DNA from: Eremophila alpestris peregrina
Lineage: Eukaryota; Chordata; Aves; Passeriformes; Alaudidae
Reading direction: 5' to 3'
DNA: 64,000 nt
Assembly: GCA_009792885.1 (NCBI GenBank)
Contig: WMCF01000016.1
Coordinates: forward strand, 12,088,254-12,152,253
The notes beneath the pieces were generated by a model that saw only the letters and a program-made list of their open reading frames with translations, was not told the origin of the DNA and did no database searches. A program made the position numbers and the translations under genes. Of this stretch, positions 40,941 to 52,931 are shown piece after piece (the stretch's first letter is position 1; every line of letters starts with the position of its first letter).

Positions 40941-41520
40941 CCTTCCTGATCATATTTTCAGTTCAGGGGTGGGTATTTCTGTTCTGATAAAAATGGAAGA
41001 CTGGAAGAGTAAATTTGAACAGATGGAAGTGAGTTACCAAGCAACACTTAGTTTCCCAGGCAATGGGAAAAGAATAGGAGCAGGTGCTAAGTGGATTTTA
41101 TTTTTTTTAATTATCATGAGCTGATGTATGAGCTTCACTTTACCAGACTCTTGGCAAACTTCATGGAATGATAAATACTCAGTTAACTTCCTGTGCAGGT
41201 TGTTTCCTGTGTGACTTGAACAGTTCTTTTCTGTAGCTGTGGTAGAACACAGTTTCTGTAGCAAGGCTGTTGTAGAGGATATTGGTGTTGCTTTCTTCAC
41301 TCCAGTATTCTCATTTACAATCAACTGTACATTTCTCATTTTAATATATGCCTGTAATTTCAGAGTGAAACTCGTGTTCTGCATTCTCAAATGTTTAGAC
41401 ATTATCCCTTACCTCTTCTCTCTTGAGAAAGACTGACTTGGTTGGCAGATCTCAACTGATAGGCAGAGCTGCACTGAATTGGTGCAGCTTAAATTCAGTT
41501 TCCAGCAGATCTAAAAATAG

Positions 41521-41537
41521 TTTTTTTTTTTTTTTTT
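41521..41537. repeat. poly(T) tract, 17 bases
   Basis: Uninterrupted T run followed by AAGTAAATG. A shorter T run lies near 41659-41669. No retroelement body is recognisable beside it. Confidence 0.8.
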
Positions 41538-42059
41538 AAGTAAATGCCAACTAATTTCTTAGTTTCTTTTTCTAGTGAGATTGTGGTGTGGTGAGTTCTT
41601 TTGACAAGCATAAAATTTTAGCTTTAGGTTAAAAAGCACGCTATTTACAAGTTTGTGTTTTTTTTTTTTAAACCAAACCCAAATGCCCACCTGCCAAAGC
41701 ACACTCATCACTCAAATTGTGTGAAAAATTGTCTGAATTATCTCTTTACATTACGACTCTCATGTCCCTCTCTGCCATACATTTGCATAACCTAACAGCT
41801 CTGTAGAACACGTGGGAATGTAGGAATGACCTTTCCCTCAATGTCTAAGGGAGATAATTTTGCTAACTGAGAGCTTTGACATTCTGTTACACGATGACAT
41901 GATAACTGTAATCTTTGTTACAGAATAATATCTCATTTTTCATCTCTGAGTTTCTCCTGCTCCTTTTCTGTCACACTGCTCTCCCTGTCATCCATCCCTT
42001 CTCTCAGTGATGCCCTCAGCACTGCTCAGCCTGGTGTCACCTGTATGATTCCTGAGTCC

Positions 42060-42135
42060 TGTGCTCAGTCCTACTCATTGAGGTATTGGATAGTATTGAT
42101 TTCAGTATGGGCCCCTGGCAGGTGTCACAAATACT
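42060..42135 (-). mobile_element. possible very old CR1-derived segment
   Basis: A stretch reading AGTATTGATTTCAGTATGGG, then CCCCTGGCAGGTGTCAC, vaguely resembles the reverse complement of a CR1 reading-frame region (AGTATTGACCCCTGGGGGAC-like, from memory). Divergence is high, so this is a weak call. Confidence 0.25.
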
Positions 42136-45100
42136 GTCACAAAACTTTATTTGCATTTTTAAAATCTTGTTATACCACAGAGCCAATGAACTTATATTGA
42201 GTCTTATTGACTCTGATGTTTCCTGGCTTTGCTGATTAAGTTTAATTACTAAATAGCCCCAGCCAGCAGTAATTTTAAATGCATGTAAGTAAAACCCACC
42301 CATATTTAGAAAAGCACTTCTTGGAGAATTAGGGAACTGAAAATCAAACCTGTAAGTTATTTTAGCTAGTGATTTCACCAAGCCCACATGAAGGGAAAAG
42401 AGACATGAAAATGTAGGTTAGAAAAGGTAATAGCAGAACAGTGTATCCATTAATAAGTGTGGACATTAGTAGATACAACTATGCTTTTCAAAATTAAAAG
42501 TCCTGTGCTTATCAATTTAATTATTACTGCAATATGGGGGTGGGCCAGCACTCCCCTGGGTTGGCTTGGGCTGTTTACAGTGATTGATGTTTTATCAATG
42601 TAAAGTTTATAAAAGGATTTCTGCCAGAAAAGTGAGCAGCATGTTTGAAGTTCTGTGCATGTTAACACCAGCTAACACATTCTTCAGTAACCTCAAGAGC
42701 TCTGTGCAGCAAGTGTGTGAATTATGTACTTCTGGCTTTGTGTTGTCAAGTGTGACTCTGCTTTTGGCAGGGCTACTTTGCTGCCATCTGAGAACTAAGT
42801 CCTTAATTTAATAATTTAATTTGTTTTTGCCTCTGCAATCAGGCTGAAGGGGAGCACTGGTGCAGAGCAGAAATTAAACAAGTGTTGCTGGGTGTGTGCA
42901 TAGGTTGGAAGGTGAGGAAAGCACTAAACAAGATATCACTCTTTGTCCCTCTGTTTTTCTAGGACAGAGCTCATAGGTTTCAGCTTGTTTAAGGAAGCTA
43001 TCAGGAGGTTAGCTGTATGAGTGTGGGAAGAACTATTGGAAAACTGCTTTCCTGTAGATGAACTGGTCTATAGAAATACCACAAGCACTGTGTGTTGGCA
43101 CTGCTGGTAGCACCCTATCTCATGTACTGTCCCTGTTTGTGTAGTTTTGGTTTTTTCTTATTTGTGAAGAGTGGAGCTGGCACATGGCAGCATCTCTGCT
43201 GTGTGTTCTGGATCTTGGGGTTGCATTTGGTAATCTTTGCTGTGACTTTACCCTTTTAAGCACTGCCTGTATGCTTTTGATGGCAGGAGCAAGGGAAGTC
43301 TATTCCTAGTTACACCCTAAGGTGGAATTCCATTATTACTCCACGGTTAGTGTTACACTTATTGTAAAACTGATGGGATATTGCTTCATTTTTCATCCTT
43401 ATTAAAAATTTCTTTGTGTGCTCAGGCTTCTGAATGGGAGGGAGGTAGTGGAAATAAGTCTTTAAAATCATGGATTTATTCGATAAGGATTTTTTTAAAC
43501 ACTATGGATTACAGGAAGGATTTGTTACAATAAGGATTTGCATTTTAAGAATTTGAAGATGTGATTTTAATAAATGATAGTCTTCTAAGGAAAGATCCCC
43601 ACACCCAAAACTAAATAGCTAAAAATCCTAGTTTATGACTCCCAACAATGTTTCTTTTATGTGTCCTACTGCAAATTAAGTAGCTCTTTTTAGTGCACCT
43701 GCGTTTCTAATAAATGACTATTGAAACATTTAGCTTTAAAAAGACATATTTTTCCATGCAGTTTTAAAGCTTTATATGCACTGAAAAGAGGAAGTTTTTT
43801 AGCCAAGATGTTTCTAGAGTATGTTTGCTTTGCAGAACTGTAAACAGCAGTTGGAATGTCTGTTTTGTGATTCTGATTGACTTACCCCTGAAAACAAGCA
43901 TAAAGCCTTCCTTTACTGCAGACACTCGAGTGTTTCAGTGTGCATTCTTAAAGAAAATGGTGAAAAGGGTGAAAACTGGGTTTATCATCAAAGTTTTCTT
44001 TTTCTGAAAATATGTGTGAAGCAATAGCTCTTCCCTTCTCCTAAATTTGGGGAAGTAATTCTGGTATGAGGAAAAGAGATGAATGACACTGTGCAAAACA
44101 GAAATGATCCCCTAGAAGTTTTATTCCTTCTACAAAGAAAAGAAATAAATTTTCAAGAATTCTGGTAGAAGTGGAGTTTCAGTAGCTCCTTTCAGGAAAC
44201 ACTCTGTATGCTTTCAATTACAAACTAAATTGTCCCACATGCATTTCAAGCTCCATATACAAATCGTGTTTTCACTTGAAATTTTTTGTTTGTGGTCTCT
44301 TGCCAGAGGACAAACTTCCAGAATGACAACACTCGTGGTTGCTAAAGGTGTTTTTGACATAGAGGTCAAAGAAAAGCTGAGTTTCTTAATGCTCAGATTA
44401 TTTTTCCTCATAGTCTGTCTTTAGGTATGTTTGTAAAACTTCATGAGCCCCTCTTAGAGACATGAGTTCAGGAATAAATGGAAGTCTGGTCATTGCAAAG
44501 AAGCACTTTGGCTCGTGGTTCAATGTGGTGGTTTTCAACTGGTGTAAAAACTCCTCCTCTCTCCCTCATGCTCTTCTGTACATCTCCAAGTGTTTTAATG
44601 TAGGCCAGGGATGATGTTGGACTCACTGTTCAAGAGTGGTACTGAGGCCATTGAGGATATTGCTGGGCTTGTCTGGTGTGATGGACATTGACCTTGTTTT
44701 GTAGTTTGGTGGTGGTCCCTTATTAATGCAGTTTCTTTCATATTCATCAAAATTTGTATCTGTTTATTTAAAATGACAAATGAAGAGAATTAGGTATGTT
44801 TTTTGAGTGTTTTGCTTAACTCTGAGAACTTTACAAATTTAAATGCACCTAATTTACAAAGAAAATCTCTGCAGAACTTTTGTAGCTATCAGCTCTTAAT
44901 ATTTCCTCTAATTTTTCATTTCATGTGCTTATATGCACATATTCATTTCTTCAAGCTCTAAAATTTCTTTAACAGGTTCTCCCAGAGTTCAAACACCTAG
45001 AATAGTGAATTTTTAAAAGAAAATTCATGGTAACTTGATTTTTAGAATCTTTTCTAATAACAGGGCTTGTTATTCCCTGGAGACACACATGGGAATTTTG

Positions 45101-48100
45101 TGATGTCAGTTTATGGTTTCCAGAAAGACAGAGAGTTTGATCAGGATTTCTTAAATCTACTTCCATTTAAATGAGACTGTTTTGGCTGAAGGTAGATATG
45201 AAGAGTTATAAAACAGCAGATAAGTCTGTATGTTAAAAATGAATAAATTCCTGTATGTTACATTTTTCTAATATTCTGCTTAAATTTAATTTGATCAGTG
45301 TTTCTGATGGTATTTTTGGCTAAAAAGCACTGCTGTTTAGACACTTTAGGTAAGTGCTGTTCTTTTACTTTAATGATTGATTGGAATATTAAAATACTGC
45401 TGATCTAAATTTTGAAGTTCAGACAAGCTGATCCTGTAGAAGAACTACCAAGGCTTTCATTTCCAGGAGAATGGAACAAGCATGCTTTGAGGTGTTTAGG
45501 AGAACTAGCAGCTCCTCTGGCACTGCCTGCTGTGATTTGCAGATTTGTACATTTTGTCTAAGAAGGCAAAAAGCTGCATTTACTGACACAGTGGTTTCTC
45601 ATGCCAGTTTTTATACTGCCTTCTTTAATAATTTTTCTTTCTTCTTCAATTGCAGACACTTACTGTTTCACACCATCTCTAAATTGCCTATTTTTCTGAA
45701 CATTTCCTTTCTTGTGTCATTGTTTTAGGCAGTTTTGTGTAAATAAAGGTAAAACCTTGGACTACACTGGCAGTGTTGGTATTATCAAATGAGTGCAATA
45801 CAGTTGCTGATGTCTTGGGAACCTTAATGAAATACTTCAGAAGCAGAGTAAAGAAGGATCAGTTTGCAGCACCCTGACTTTCCTGCAGCCAAGGGTGTTT
45901 AAATGAAGCTGGGATAAAACCACAGTTTTATTTGGGTGATGAGTATTAGGTTCAGATTATGCCACATAGTGGGGATTTTCAGCACCAGTGAATAATAACA
46001 AAATCTTGCAGTATCTTATCAATTTCTGGACATAAGGGTAGAATTCATCTTCCACCAGTATTTTAGATTGCAAATACAATCTGTCTCCTCTTTGGATTTT
46101 TTTTTGTTTAAGTTAGTGGTAAGATTGTGTGCTGAAGTTACTTCTGAGGCCAATCCAAGATGCTAACCCAATATTGTGGAAGGAGAAAACAGTGGGCAAG
46201 TTTGGATTGAGGCTCATTCTAGTCTAAAAGCAAAGACGGTGAAAGTAAATCTAATGTGATAAATCTGATACCTGCCAGTTTTGTGTGGGTGCCTTAATCA
46301 CCTTGACAACGAAGCATCATCAGGAAATACGAGGTGTGGGCATTTGGTTACACTGCATTATAATTAATTTGCATGTGGAAAGTGGTTACTCAGAATTACG
46401 ACTATTTTCAGGTGTCATGTAGAGGGATATAAAGAAAAATCTAATTTTATAAATGATTGCATCTCTGAGAGATTAGTATAGGCTTTGATTGTTGCAGAAA
46501 TGATGACACAGTTTTTTCATGGATATAAGAATCAAAAGTTCCCTTCAATACAGTTAAGGTTAAAAGAAACTATGGTAAGTTTTTTATTTCCCCCCCCCTA
46601 ACATTTTCTTATTTGTCCCCCTGGGCTTTTTATTAAAAGAAATTGAGAACAAGAAATACACATCATTCCAGAAATGATGTAATGGATAAAAATCTGGTTT
46701 CCTTAGGCTATGAGGAATTTCTGAAATCTCTAGAAATCTCTTGCTTAGCTGTTCAGGCAAATTTGAAAGCCTCCAGATGACCTCAGACAGTAAAAAACTC
46801 AGGGTAAGGTATCATGCACATAAAGTACATCCTTAAATTAGTACCCCAAAAGTATACCCCTGAATCAGGTACCCCAAATGAAAAAGCACACACATAGAAC
46901 AACATAAATTCAAGAACTGAGCCTTGTGGGAGTCTCCAAACATTTGATTCTGATTGGAAGAAAACCCACACAAAATAATAAAGTGGGAGTCATTTTCTGA
47001 TCTTCTCCAGAATCCTCAAGTCTGCTTCATTTTACCATCAGGGATAGAGAAGAAAAGCTTTTAAGTCAGCCAGCATCAGATTGATTCATAAAGCAAACAG
47101 GAAAAGCATTCTGAGGCAAGGCTTCATGCCATGATAGACATCTCGGAATACGCATCTTTGGCAGTCCATACATCTTTGGCTAAGGGGGTGGAAACTCTGG
47201 TTTGTCTCCCTGGGCAATGTGTGGAATCCTGTTTATATTCCAGCTCAGTTTATATGGCCTTGGGGAGCAAAGTCTGCTCTTAGAATTAGCTGTAATTTTT
47301 GCTGATCTGATAGTGATGTGACTGGCCAACTATTCTTTTGTGTAACTGTATGACAAATTCATTACATACTCTTATTTTTAAAAACATTTGTGCAGTGAAG
47401 GTATTCATTTAATCTAAGACAAACAGCTGGTGGTGATTGGGAGATTCCTTGCATAGGTGATTTGCAAAGATCTCTTTCTTTTTTATGATATGCAGAGTTG
47501 CATTTAAATGAAAAAAAAATAAGGAAAAAGGCCTAATCAGAGATACAATTTCATAAATGGAGAAAATTTCATAAATGCCAAAACATTTGAAAAATGCATA
47601 AAAGCAAAATTGTAAGTTCACTGTTATCTGTTAGTGGTAGCTTAAATATATGTATATGTACCTGCAATATATTTAATCTAATAAAAGAAGTTCAGACTTT
47701 CTTAGCATTAGGCATATTAATGTCTCTTTCAGTTATTTTAATACGCTAGGCTGTGCATTTTAAAAATCTATTTTATAAAGATGTTTGTTAGCAGTAGACT
47801 TTAGTTTAATAACATACAGTAAATCATTCTTACTGCTTAGTCTTTGAGAACAGTTGTTTTTCACAGTCATGGATAAGCAATGTGTTTGTTGCTGCACAGA
47901 GGAAGAGACTGATAGTTTGTGATGCATAAAATTAGACTTAAACTTGTGGGTTTGTGTAAGGTAGGCAAGACCTAGGTGAGTGACCTTGGCTCCTTGGCTT
48001 CAAGCATAAATGACTTTTTCATGGCTACAAGGTCAGTTCAGGAGTCTACATGGAGTACTGCAGTAGAAAGAGCTGGGACATAAAGGCATCAAGGATGGCA

Positions 48101-48984
48101 CTCCTGTCCTTTAGGGCAGAAGGACTCCAAAGGAGTAGGAATAGGACTGTATCTGTCCTGTTTAAAGTTTTTTTAATAATAAACTTCTCAGATGGTGTAT
48201 GGGAAGGGAATATGCATCACCAAATTCTCAAATGAAAGTGTTTTGTTGCACCTTTACTACGTTTTTTCCAGGTAGTTATGTGAGTTTTTTATTGGGATTT
48301 ATCATACCAAGATAAAACTCTGGTTCCATGACGCTGAGTGCTGCTGTCTTCATACTCTTGTGGGTTTTTTAAATTATTGTTTTTGTAAATATGTATTGGT
48401 ACTGTTAACTTTGTCTTAACTAGTGCAATCTATTTTTCTTTTGCCTGTGGATTAAGATGCATAAAAAACAGTATGAAAATGTGAAAACTGAAATGTAAAT
48501 GCAACTGCAGCGTGTGCTGTGTCAGCCCACTACATAATTATTATCCTTAAAATGTCAAAATTTGAATATAATGTGTTCAAATTGCTTATTTCAGAGATTA
48601 GAGGAAAGATTAAGAAGAAACTGCAGTAGAAGATTTAACTCTTACCAGTGTTTAGTGGCACAATTGAACAAAGTTTTGGTGTTTCAGAAGCCACAGCAGC
48701 AGCACTGGATGTGGACTAGGACATTCCCTGCTGGGCTGTCAGGGCTGACGTGAATTATTGATAAGGGGTGTCAGAAATAGCGCATGTGCTGGCAGAGGTG
48801 GCTGTAACAGAAGATAGGCAGTGCAGGGATGGCAGAGGGGTTACAGCCAGGGGAGCACCTGTAGCACTTGGAGTGAGCTGCTTCTCATCCTCAGCCTTGT
48901 GTTTTGTTGCAATTGGTTCGTGTGAGTGATTAAAACAATGGAAAGATGAGTCGCCAGGCTTATTTCTATCGTGTCCCTCCACAG

Positions 48985-49059
48985 GAGTTGCACAGGAGAA
49001 CCCAACTCCAGCCTGAGCCAGCAAAGACAAAGGCCCTGCAAACAGTCATTGAAATGAAG
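48985..49059 (+). CDS. ERC2: ERC2 exon B, 25 codons
   Basis: The 75-nt exon encodes ELHRRTQLQPEPAKTK, then ALQTVIEMK. The acceptor CCCTCCACAG ends at 48984 and the donor is AAG|GTATGG at 49060. It joins the preceding exon as HLRE-ELHRR and the next as VIEMK-DTKIAS, both in phase 0. ELHRR and QPEP distinguish ERC2 from ERC1. The pyrimidine tract before the acceptor is short and interrupted (TATTTCTATCGTGTCCCTCC), so recognition may be weaker than for the neighbouring exons. Skipping it would keep the frame. The exon is the linker between two coiled-coil stretches and includes a proline pair (P-E-P) that would break the helix. A solo-LTR-like element begins about 46 bases past the donor. Confidence 0.95.
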
Positions 49060-49105
49060 GTATGGTCTCTGCATGTTTCCCTGTGTGTATTTTTACAGCA
49101 TGGAG

Positions 49106-49625
49106 TTGTGTGCTGGGTATGGCTGGGATGGAGTTAATTTTCCCTATAGCAGCCTGTCTGGTGCTGTGTTGTGAGTGTCAGACTGAAAACAGTGCTGAGA
49201 ACATGCTGCTGTTTTAGCTGTTGTCCAACAGGACTCTGCCAAAGCTCTCTGAGTTTCTCACTCTGCTCCCAGAGAAGGGGCTGGGAGGGAGCTCAGCAGG
49301 AACAGCTGACCCAAATTCACCAGAGGGATAATCCATACTGTCGTGTCATGCTCAGCCTCTGCAAACACAAGGGAGGACACTCAGAGTAATGGCATTTCTC
49401 TTCCCAAATAACTCTTGTGCCTGATGAAGCCCTGCTGTCCTGAAAACATCCAGGCACCTACACTCCTGGGAAGGAGTGCATGAATTCCATATATTGCTTT
49501 GCTTGCATGCACTGCTTTGCTGTACATATTACACTGGCTTTATCTCAAACAATGGGTTTTCCCACTTCTGCCCTGTAGTTCTCTTGCTGGACCCACTGGG
49601 GAAGAGTGAACAATCAGCTGTGATG
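49106..49625 (+). mobile_element. solo-LTR-like element, avian ERVL-like
   Basis: The sequence runs colinearly with bird ERVL-type LTRs as I know them. A CTGGGTATGGCTGGGATGGA-type 5' part is followed by GTTAATTTTCCC, AGCTGACCCAAATTCACCAG, AGGGATAATCCATACTGTCG, TGAAGCCCTGCTGTCCTG, TTGCTTTGCTTGCATGCACT and a TTTATCTCAA segment, ending near CCACTGGGGAAGAGTGAACA. No retroviral coding sequence accompanies it, so it fits a solo LTR in the same orientation as ERC2. The usual polyadenylation-signal position reads ATTACACTG here, which suggests decay. The 3' half is also matched by 14235-14490. Exact ends and target duplication are not resolved. Confidence 0.7.
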
Positions 49626-50645
49626 ACTCTTTAGTTATTGAATGCTTCCTTTACCATGCCAATTTATTTTGTTATGTAGCGAGGAATAATTGGTATTTAT
49701 TTCTCCTGGTCTGTTTTCTAAATTAAAATAATCAAGTATAGGATTGCTAAATAATGAGAACAGAATATTGCTTTTTGAAAAGACTAAGAAGTGTGTGTGT
49801 ATGTGCATGTTTTAGGAGATTGAAAGTACATGGAATAAACTGGCTAATGTAAAATGTTTTCCTCCTCCAACTTTAAAACCTGTTCTCCTGTTGGTTGTTA
49901 TTAGGCCATAATGTTACAGCCAGCCTAAGGAAAGTATTAGTTACATCAGCAGACATGACAAAATGTGATGAAACAGCTCTCTTAGTCCTGACTATAGTTT
50001 ACTCTTTTTGGTATATAATATTACTAAAGTGCTGTAGCTTTTCCTTCCACAATAATAAAGAATAAAAATAGTAATTTAAAAAGTGAAAACTGATACTTTT
50101 GCATAACTCTGAGTCTGGAATGTTCGTCTTTAAGATAAATTCCAGGAGACTTGAGATAATTTCTGAGTTGGCAATGCTGCCTGAAATTAATGAATGATGG
50201 TCTTTCATTTCAATCTTTAAAGAAAGTGCAAATTAAAGGCCTCATTTCAGTGACTTCTGTTACGAGCAAATGAGTTCAGCATGTCTGAACACTGTGGTAA
50301 ACACACAGTTAAAACAACAGCAGGACTTTATAAATACAGTATCTGCCTTTTAATTGATAATGATTAGTTTGGATCATATGAGTAACAAAGAAGGCACATT
50401 GATTACAGAATTCCATTTTTGGATGCATGTTACCCTAAGTAAATGGAAAAGTAAGACACTGGCTGAGAAACTTGGTTTTTCCTATTAATACTCAGAATTA
50501 TAAATTTAACAGGTCTGGGATACAAAAGCAGTGTGTTAGAATAATGTATAATCTTTCATGTGGGTTATGTAACAATGTAAAGGACGTGTTGAAATGAATT
50601 TTCAGTTCTTCTTCTTGTACCAAAAGTCTTTGAGAAGAACAGGAC

Positions 50646-50703
50646 ACATGAATGACACGTATGATGGCTGTAGTACATGAATGACACGTGTGATGGCTGT
50701 AGT
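50646..50703 (+). repeat. 29-bp tandem duplication, two copies
   Basis: Copies at 50646-50674 and 50675-50703 are identical except for one base: CACGTATGATGG in the first and CACGTGTGATGG in the second. The unit begins ACATGAATGACACGT and ends GGCTGTAGT. High identity suggests a recent duplication. The second copy contains the E-box-like hexamer CACGTG (50686-50691). Confidence 0.9.
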
Positions 50704-51164
50704 TGCTCCTGGCAGTGTCTGTCCCTGAGGACACTGAAGTATTTTCTGTTTCCACTTGGTAACAATCACATCTTTCCAGTGAGGGTTTCATGTGCTGGGG
50801 GTGAGGCTGCATTACTGCTGCAAAGCTGCTTTTGGCCTCTGGGGCACCCAGTTCTTTCTGTCCCTATGAACTCACGCCCCTTTGGGGTTGCCCCTGTCTA
50901 AAATAGGCCTAATATTGAAAAGAAAAAGGGACAAATGTAAGATGTTGAAATCCACATGATTAAACAGCAGTTTTCATTACAAGTTCCAGATTTGGAATGT
51001 TTTCAAATAAAATTGAATGGTCTTGAAATTTGTTTTGAAAAAAAAAAGGGGGGACATTTGTTTTGAATGATCAAGCATTGAAGGAATTGTTTCCCTGCAA
51101 TGTTGAGGGTAGAAGGAGGAAGAGGATTAGCTGTAATATGTCAGTCTCAGGCCATCCACTCCCC

Positions 51165-51800
51165 CACACAGACTCCAAGCAGTTCACATTCTCTTCACCA
51201 CACCCAGCCCCTCACCACTTCAGCTTTTGTCTGAGTGCCTCCCATGGCTCCCCCACACTCTGCCAGGATGCAACTTTCATAAAACCTTCTATTCTCTCTG
51301 TGCTTTCCTTCTGTTCCTTGACACTGCTGAATTCTTTCTGTCCCTTTTCCCAGTCCCTATTCCCTTTCATCCAGTCAAGTGTACCCATTTCTCCTACCTA
51401 TTCTCTCTTGTGTTTATTTCTCCTAAACATCTTCTGCACTACGTGTCCTGTCATCTTCATTTCTCTCTAAAGCTTTGCAAGCAGTTGCTTATTCTTACAG
51501 CAGTTGCATTTTGTGCATAACTGCTGTCTTGTTGACCAGTGTTTATCTCCTGTATATTTATGCAAAATAAAAAAAGGCAAACAAAAAAAGATGAAAAATT
51601 CATATCCTATGCCTTGACTCCTGTTTTTCTTGCTTTATTTATTCCTTTCCAGATATCTGTTGTCTTTTCATTTGCATTGCACTGGCTGTTCTTCCCTAAC
51701 TTTCTGGTTTTGCTTCATGGACACATTTGTTTCCAGATGTCCCATGTCTTTTGCTCTATTGTTTCTCACTACAATTCTCTTTTCTGCAACTGACCTTACT
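51165..51800. repeat. long pyrimidine-rich tract
   Basis: Over about 600 bases the + strand is dominated by C and T, with clusters such as CTTCTATTCTCTCTGTGC and TTCCCAGTCCCTATTCCC. Two overlapping open frames of about 100-135 codons in this stretch merely reflect the scarcity of stop codons in C/T-rich DNA. No tandem unit is seen. Confidence 0.4.
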
Positions 51801-51960
51801 CCCCAAAAGTCCTTTTTTCTGGGAAGCAGTCACAAAACTAAGGGAGGGCAGGATGATTCCCCCTCCCACATACTCCTGTCATTCCCTCACACTAGTCTAG
51901 TTTTGATGCAGTTGCTTTTGACTTTGTGACTGTGGATATATGTGATTAAACTGCATTTTT

Positions 51961-52288
51961 CAGCCTGGAGAAGAGAAGGCTCCTCAGTGGCTTTTCCATA
52001 CTTCAAGGGGGCATGTCAGAAAGATGGGGCCAGACCTCTCAATAGGGCCTGTAGTGACAGGACAAGGAACAGCAGCTTTAAACTGAAATAGGTTGAAACT
52101 GAGCTGATGAGTGTGGTGAGGTCCTGGCACAGGTTGCCCAGAGAAGCTGTGCATGTCCCTTCCCTTAAGGCATTCCTGACCAGGTTGGATGGGGCTTGGA
52201 GCAACCTGGGACAGTGGAAGATGTCCCTGCCCATGGCAGGGGGTTGTGTTAGATGACCTTTAAATTCTGCTTCCAACCCAGCCATTAC
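51961..52288 (+). mobile_element. CR1 LINE 3' fragment, about 330 bp
   Basis: The CR1 3' end is recognisable throughout. CAGCCTGGAGAAGAGAAGGC is followed by TAGTGACAGGACAAGGAACA, TTTAAACTGAAATAGGTTG, GGCACAGGTTGCCCAGAGAA, CCAGGTTGGATGGGGCTTGG, GCAACCTGGGACAGTGGAAG, GTCCCTGCCCATGGCAGGGG and CTTCCAACCCAGCCATT. It is 5'-truncated, as is typical for CR1, and in sense orientation with ERC2. Confidence 0.93.
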
Positions 52289-52831
52289 ACGTTGCTATGG
52301 CCTAATTCTATTATCACTAAAAAAGTGATGTTACTTCAGAGAGAGAATCAGAAATTTCCCACACATATGGCCTAGAACTCAACTTGAGGATAGGATATTG
52401 AAAGTTATGTGGAGTCTAGCAACTATAAAGTCTTGATAAATGTAAGCTGTAAAGTAAATGAAAATATTTGTGGTTTGCCTCACTTACAGAAAGAGCCATC
52501 TTTATGTATTGATCCAGCTGTGGTATTTCAGGTATGGGTTTGGCTCCAGAGGAGTGTGTATGTGTGTTTGCAGTGCAACATACTCTAGTGTAAATACTGC
52601 ATGAACTTTCCTTTCCCTTCTCTTCCAAGATAAACCTGAAATATCTCTGCATTAAGTTGACATGGTAAAAATTCATACACAGTAAGGGTAATTGGGTATG
52701 GCTTGTTGCCAGGCTGTGTACATAAGTGTGCATAAATTCAAACTTTAGTAAATGTGAAGTTTCAAATATTTCCTTCTGATTGCTTGTTGAATGCCCTACA
52801 AGCAAAATTTTGCAGACATAATTTAAACTCA

Positions 52832-52893
52832 CTGTGTATCTCAAATGATGAACAGTGGCATTTCCTTACTTTTCCTTTCAGAGTAATACAGCC
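52832..52893 (+). repeat. 62-bp exact direct duplication, left copy (artefact)
   Basis: This segment (CTGTGTATCTCAAATGATGA... to ...GTAATACAGCC) recurs without change at 52932-52993. The only sequence between the copies is the 38-base adapter dimer. Exact identity together with adapter is best explained by a 62-base tagmented insert read through into adapter on both sides and looped by the assembler. Confidence 0.95.
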
Positions 52894-52931
52894 CTGTCTC
52901 TTATACACATCTAGATGTGTATAAGAGACAG
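52894..52931. other. Tn5/Nextera mosaic-end adapter dimer (assembly contamination)
   Basis: Bases 52894-52912 read CTGTCTCTTATACACATCT, and 52913-52931 read its reverse complement AGATGTGTATAAGAGACAG. This is the 19-bp hyperactive Tn5 mosaic end used in tagmentation libraries, present head to head. Translated on the minus strand across 52890-52935 it gives the SYTHLDVYKRQ peptide, a known contaminant signature in predicted proteins. It is not a genomic feature. Bases 52894-52993, or equivalently 52832-52931, should be masked or removed after checking reads. Confidence 0.98.

Larger units (their letters stand above)
19094..48984 (+). other. ERC2: ERC2 intron A-B, 29.9 kb
   Basis: The intron starts GTAATG and ends CCCTCCACAG. 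Both flanking exons are phase 0. I see no exon, RNA gene or promoter. Recognised items are a CR1 fragment (21980-22138), a perfect palindrome (22340-22361), an AT hairpin (33027-33049), homopolymer T tracts (37241-37254, 40923-40940, 41521-41537) and a doubtful old CR1 piece (about 42060-42135). The remaining blocks are unique-looking AT-rich DNA: 19.2-21.9, 22.4-33.0, 33.1-41.9 and 42.2-48.9 kb. Scattered open frames up to about 135 codons lack family resemblance, composition or splice context. Regions 19680-20050 and 28290-28500 are locally GC-richer but not recognisable. Confidence 0.85.

Noticed and set aside
46835..46905. Repeated GTACCCC words (AGTACCCC, GGTACCCC)
   Set aside because: The spacing is irregular and only two or three short words match. 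This is not enough for a repeat or array.
48598..48634. Exon-like stretch after TTATTTCAG encoding RLEERLRRNCS, just upstream of ERC2 exon B
   Set aside because: The peptide looks coiled-coil-like and the acceptor is plausible. However, there is no good GT donor after it, it does not match the ERC family at this point, and exons A and B already join seamlessly.
51063..51520. Two overlapping plus-strand frames rich in S, F, L and P
   Set aside because: Composition follows directly from the C/T-rich tract, which rarely encodes stops.
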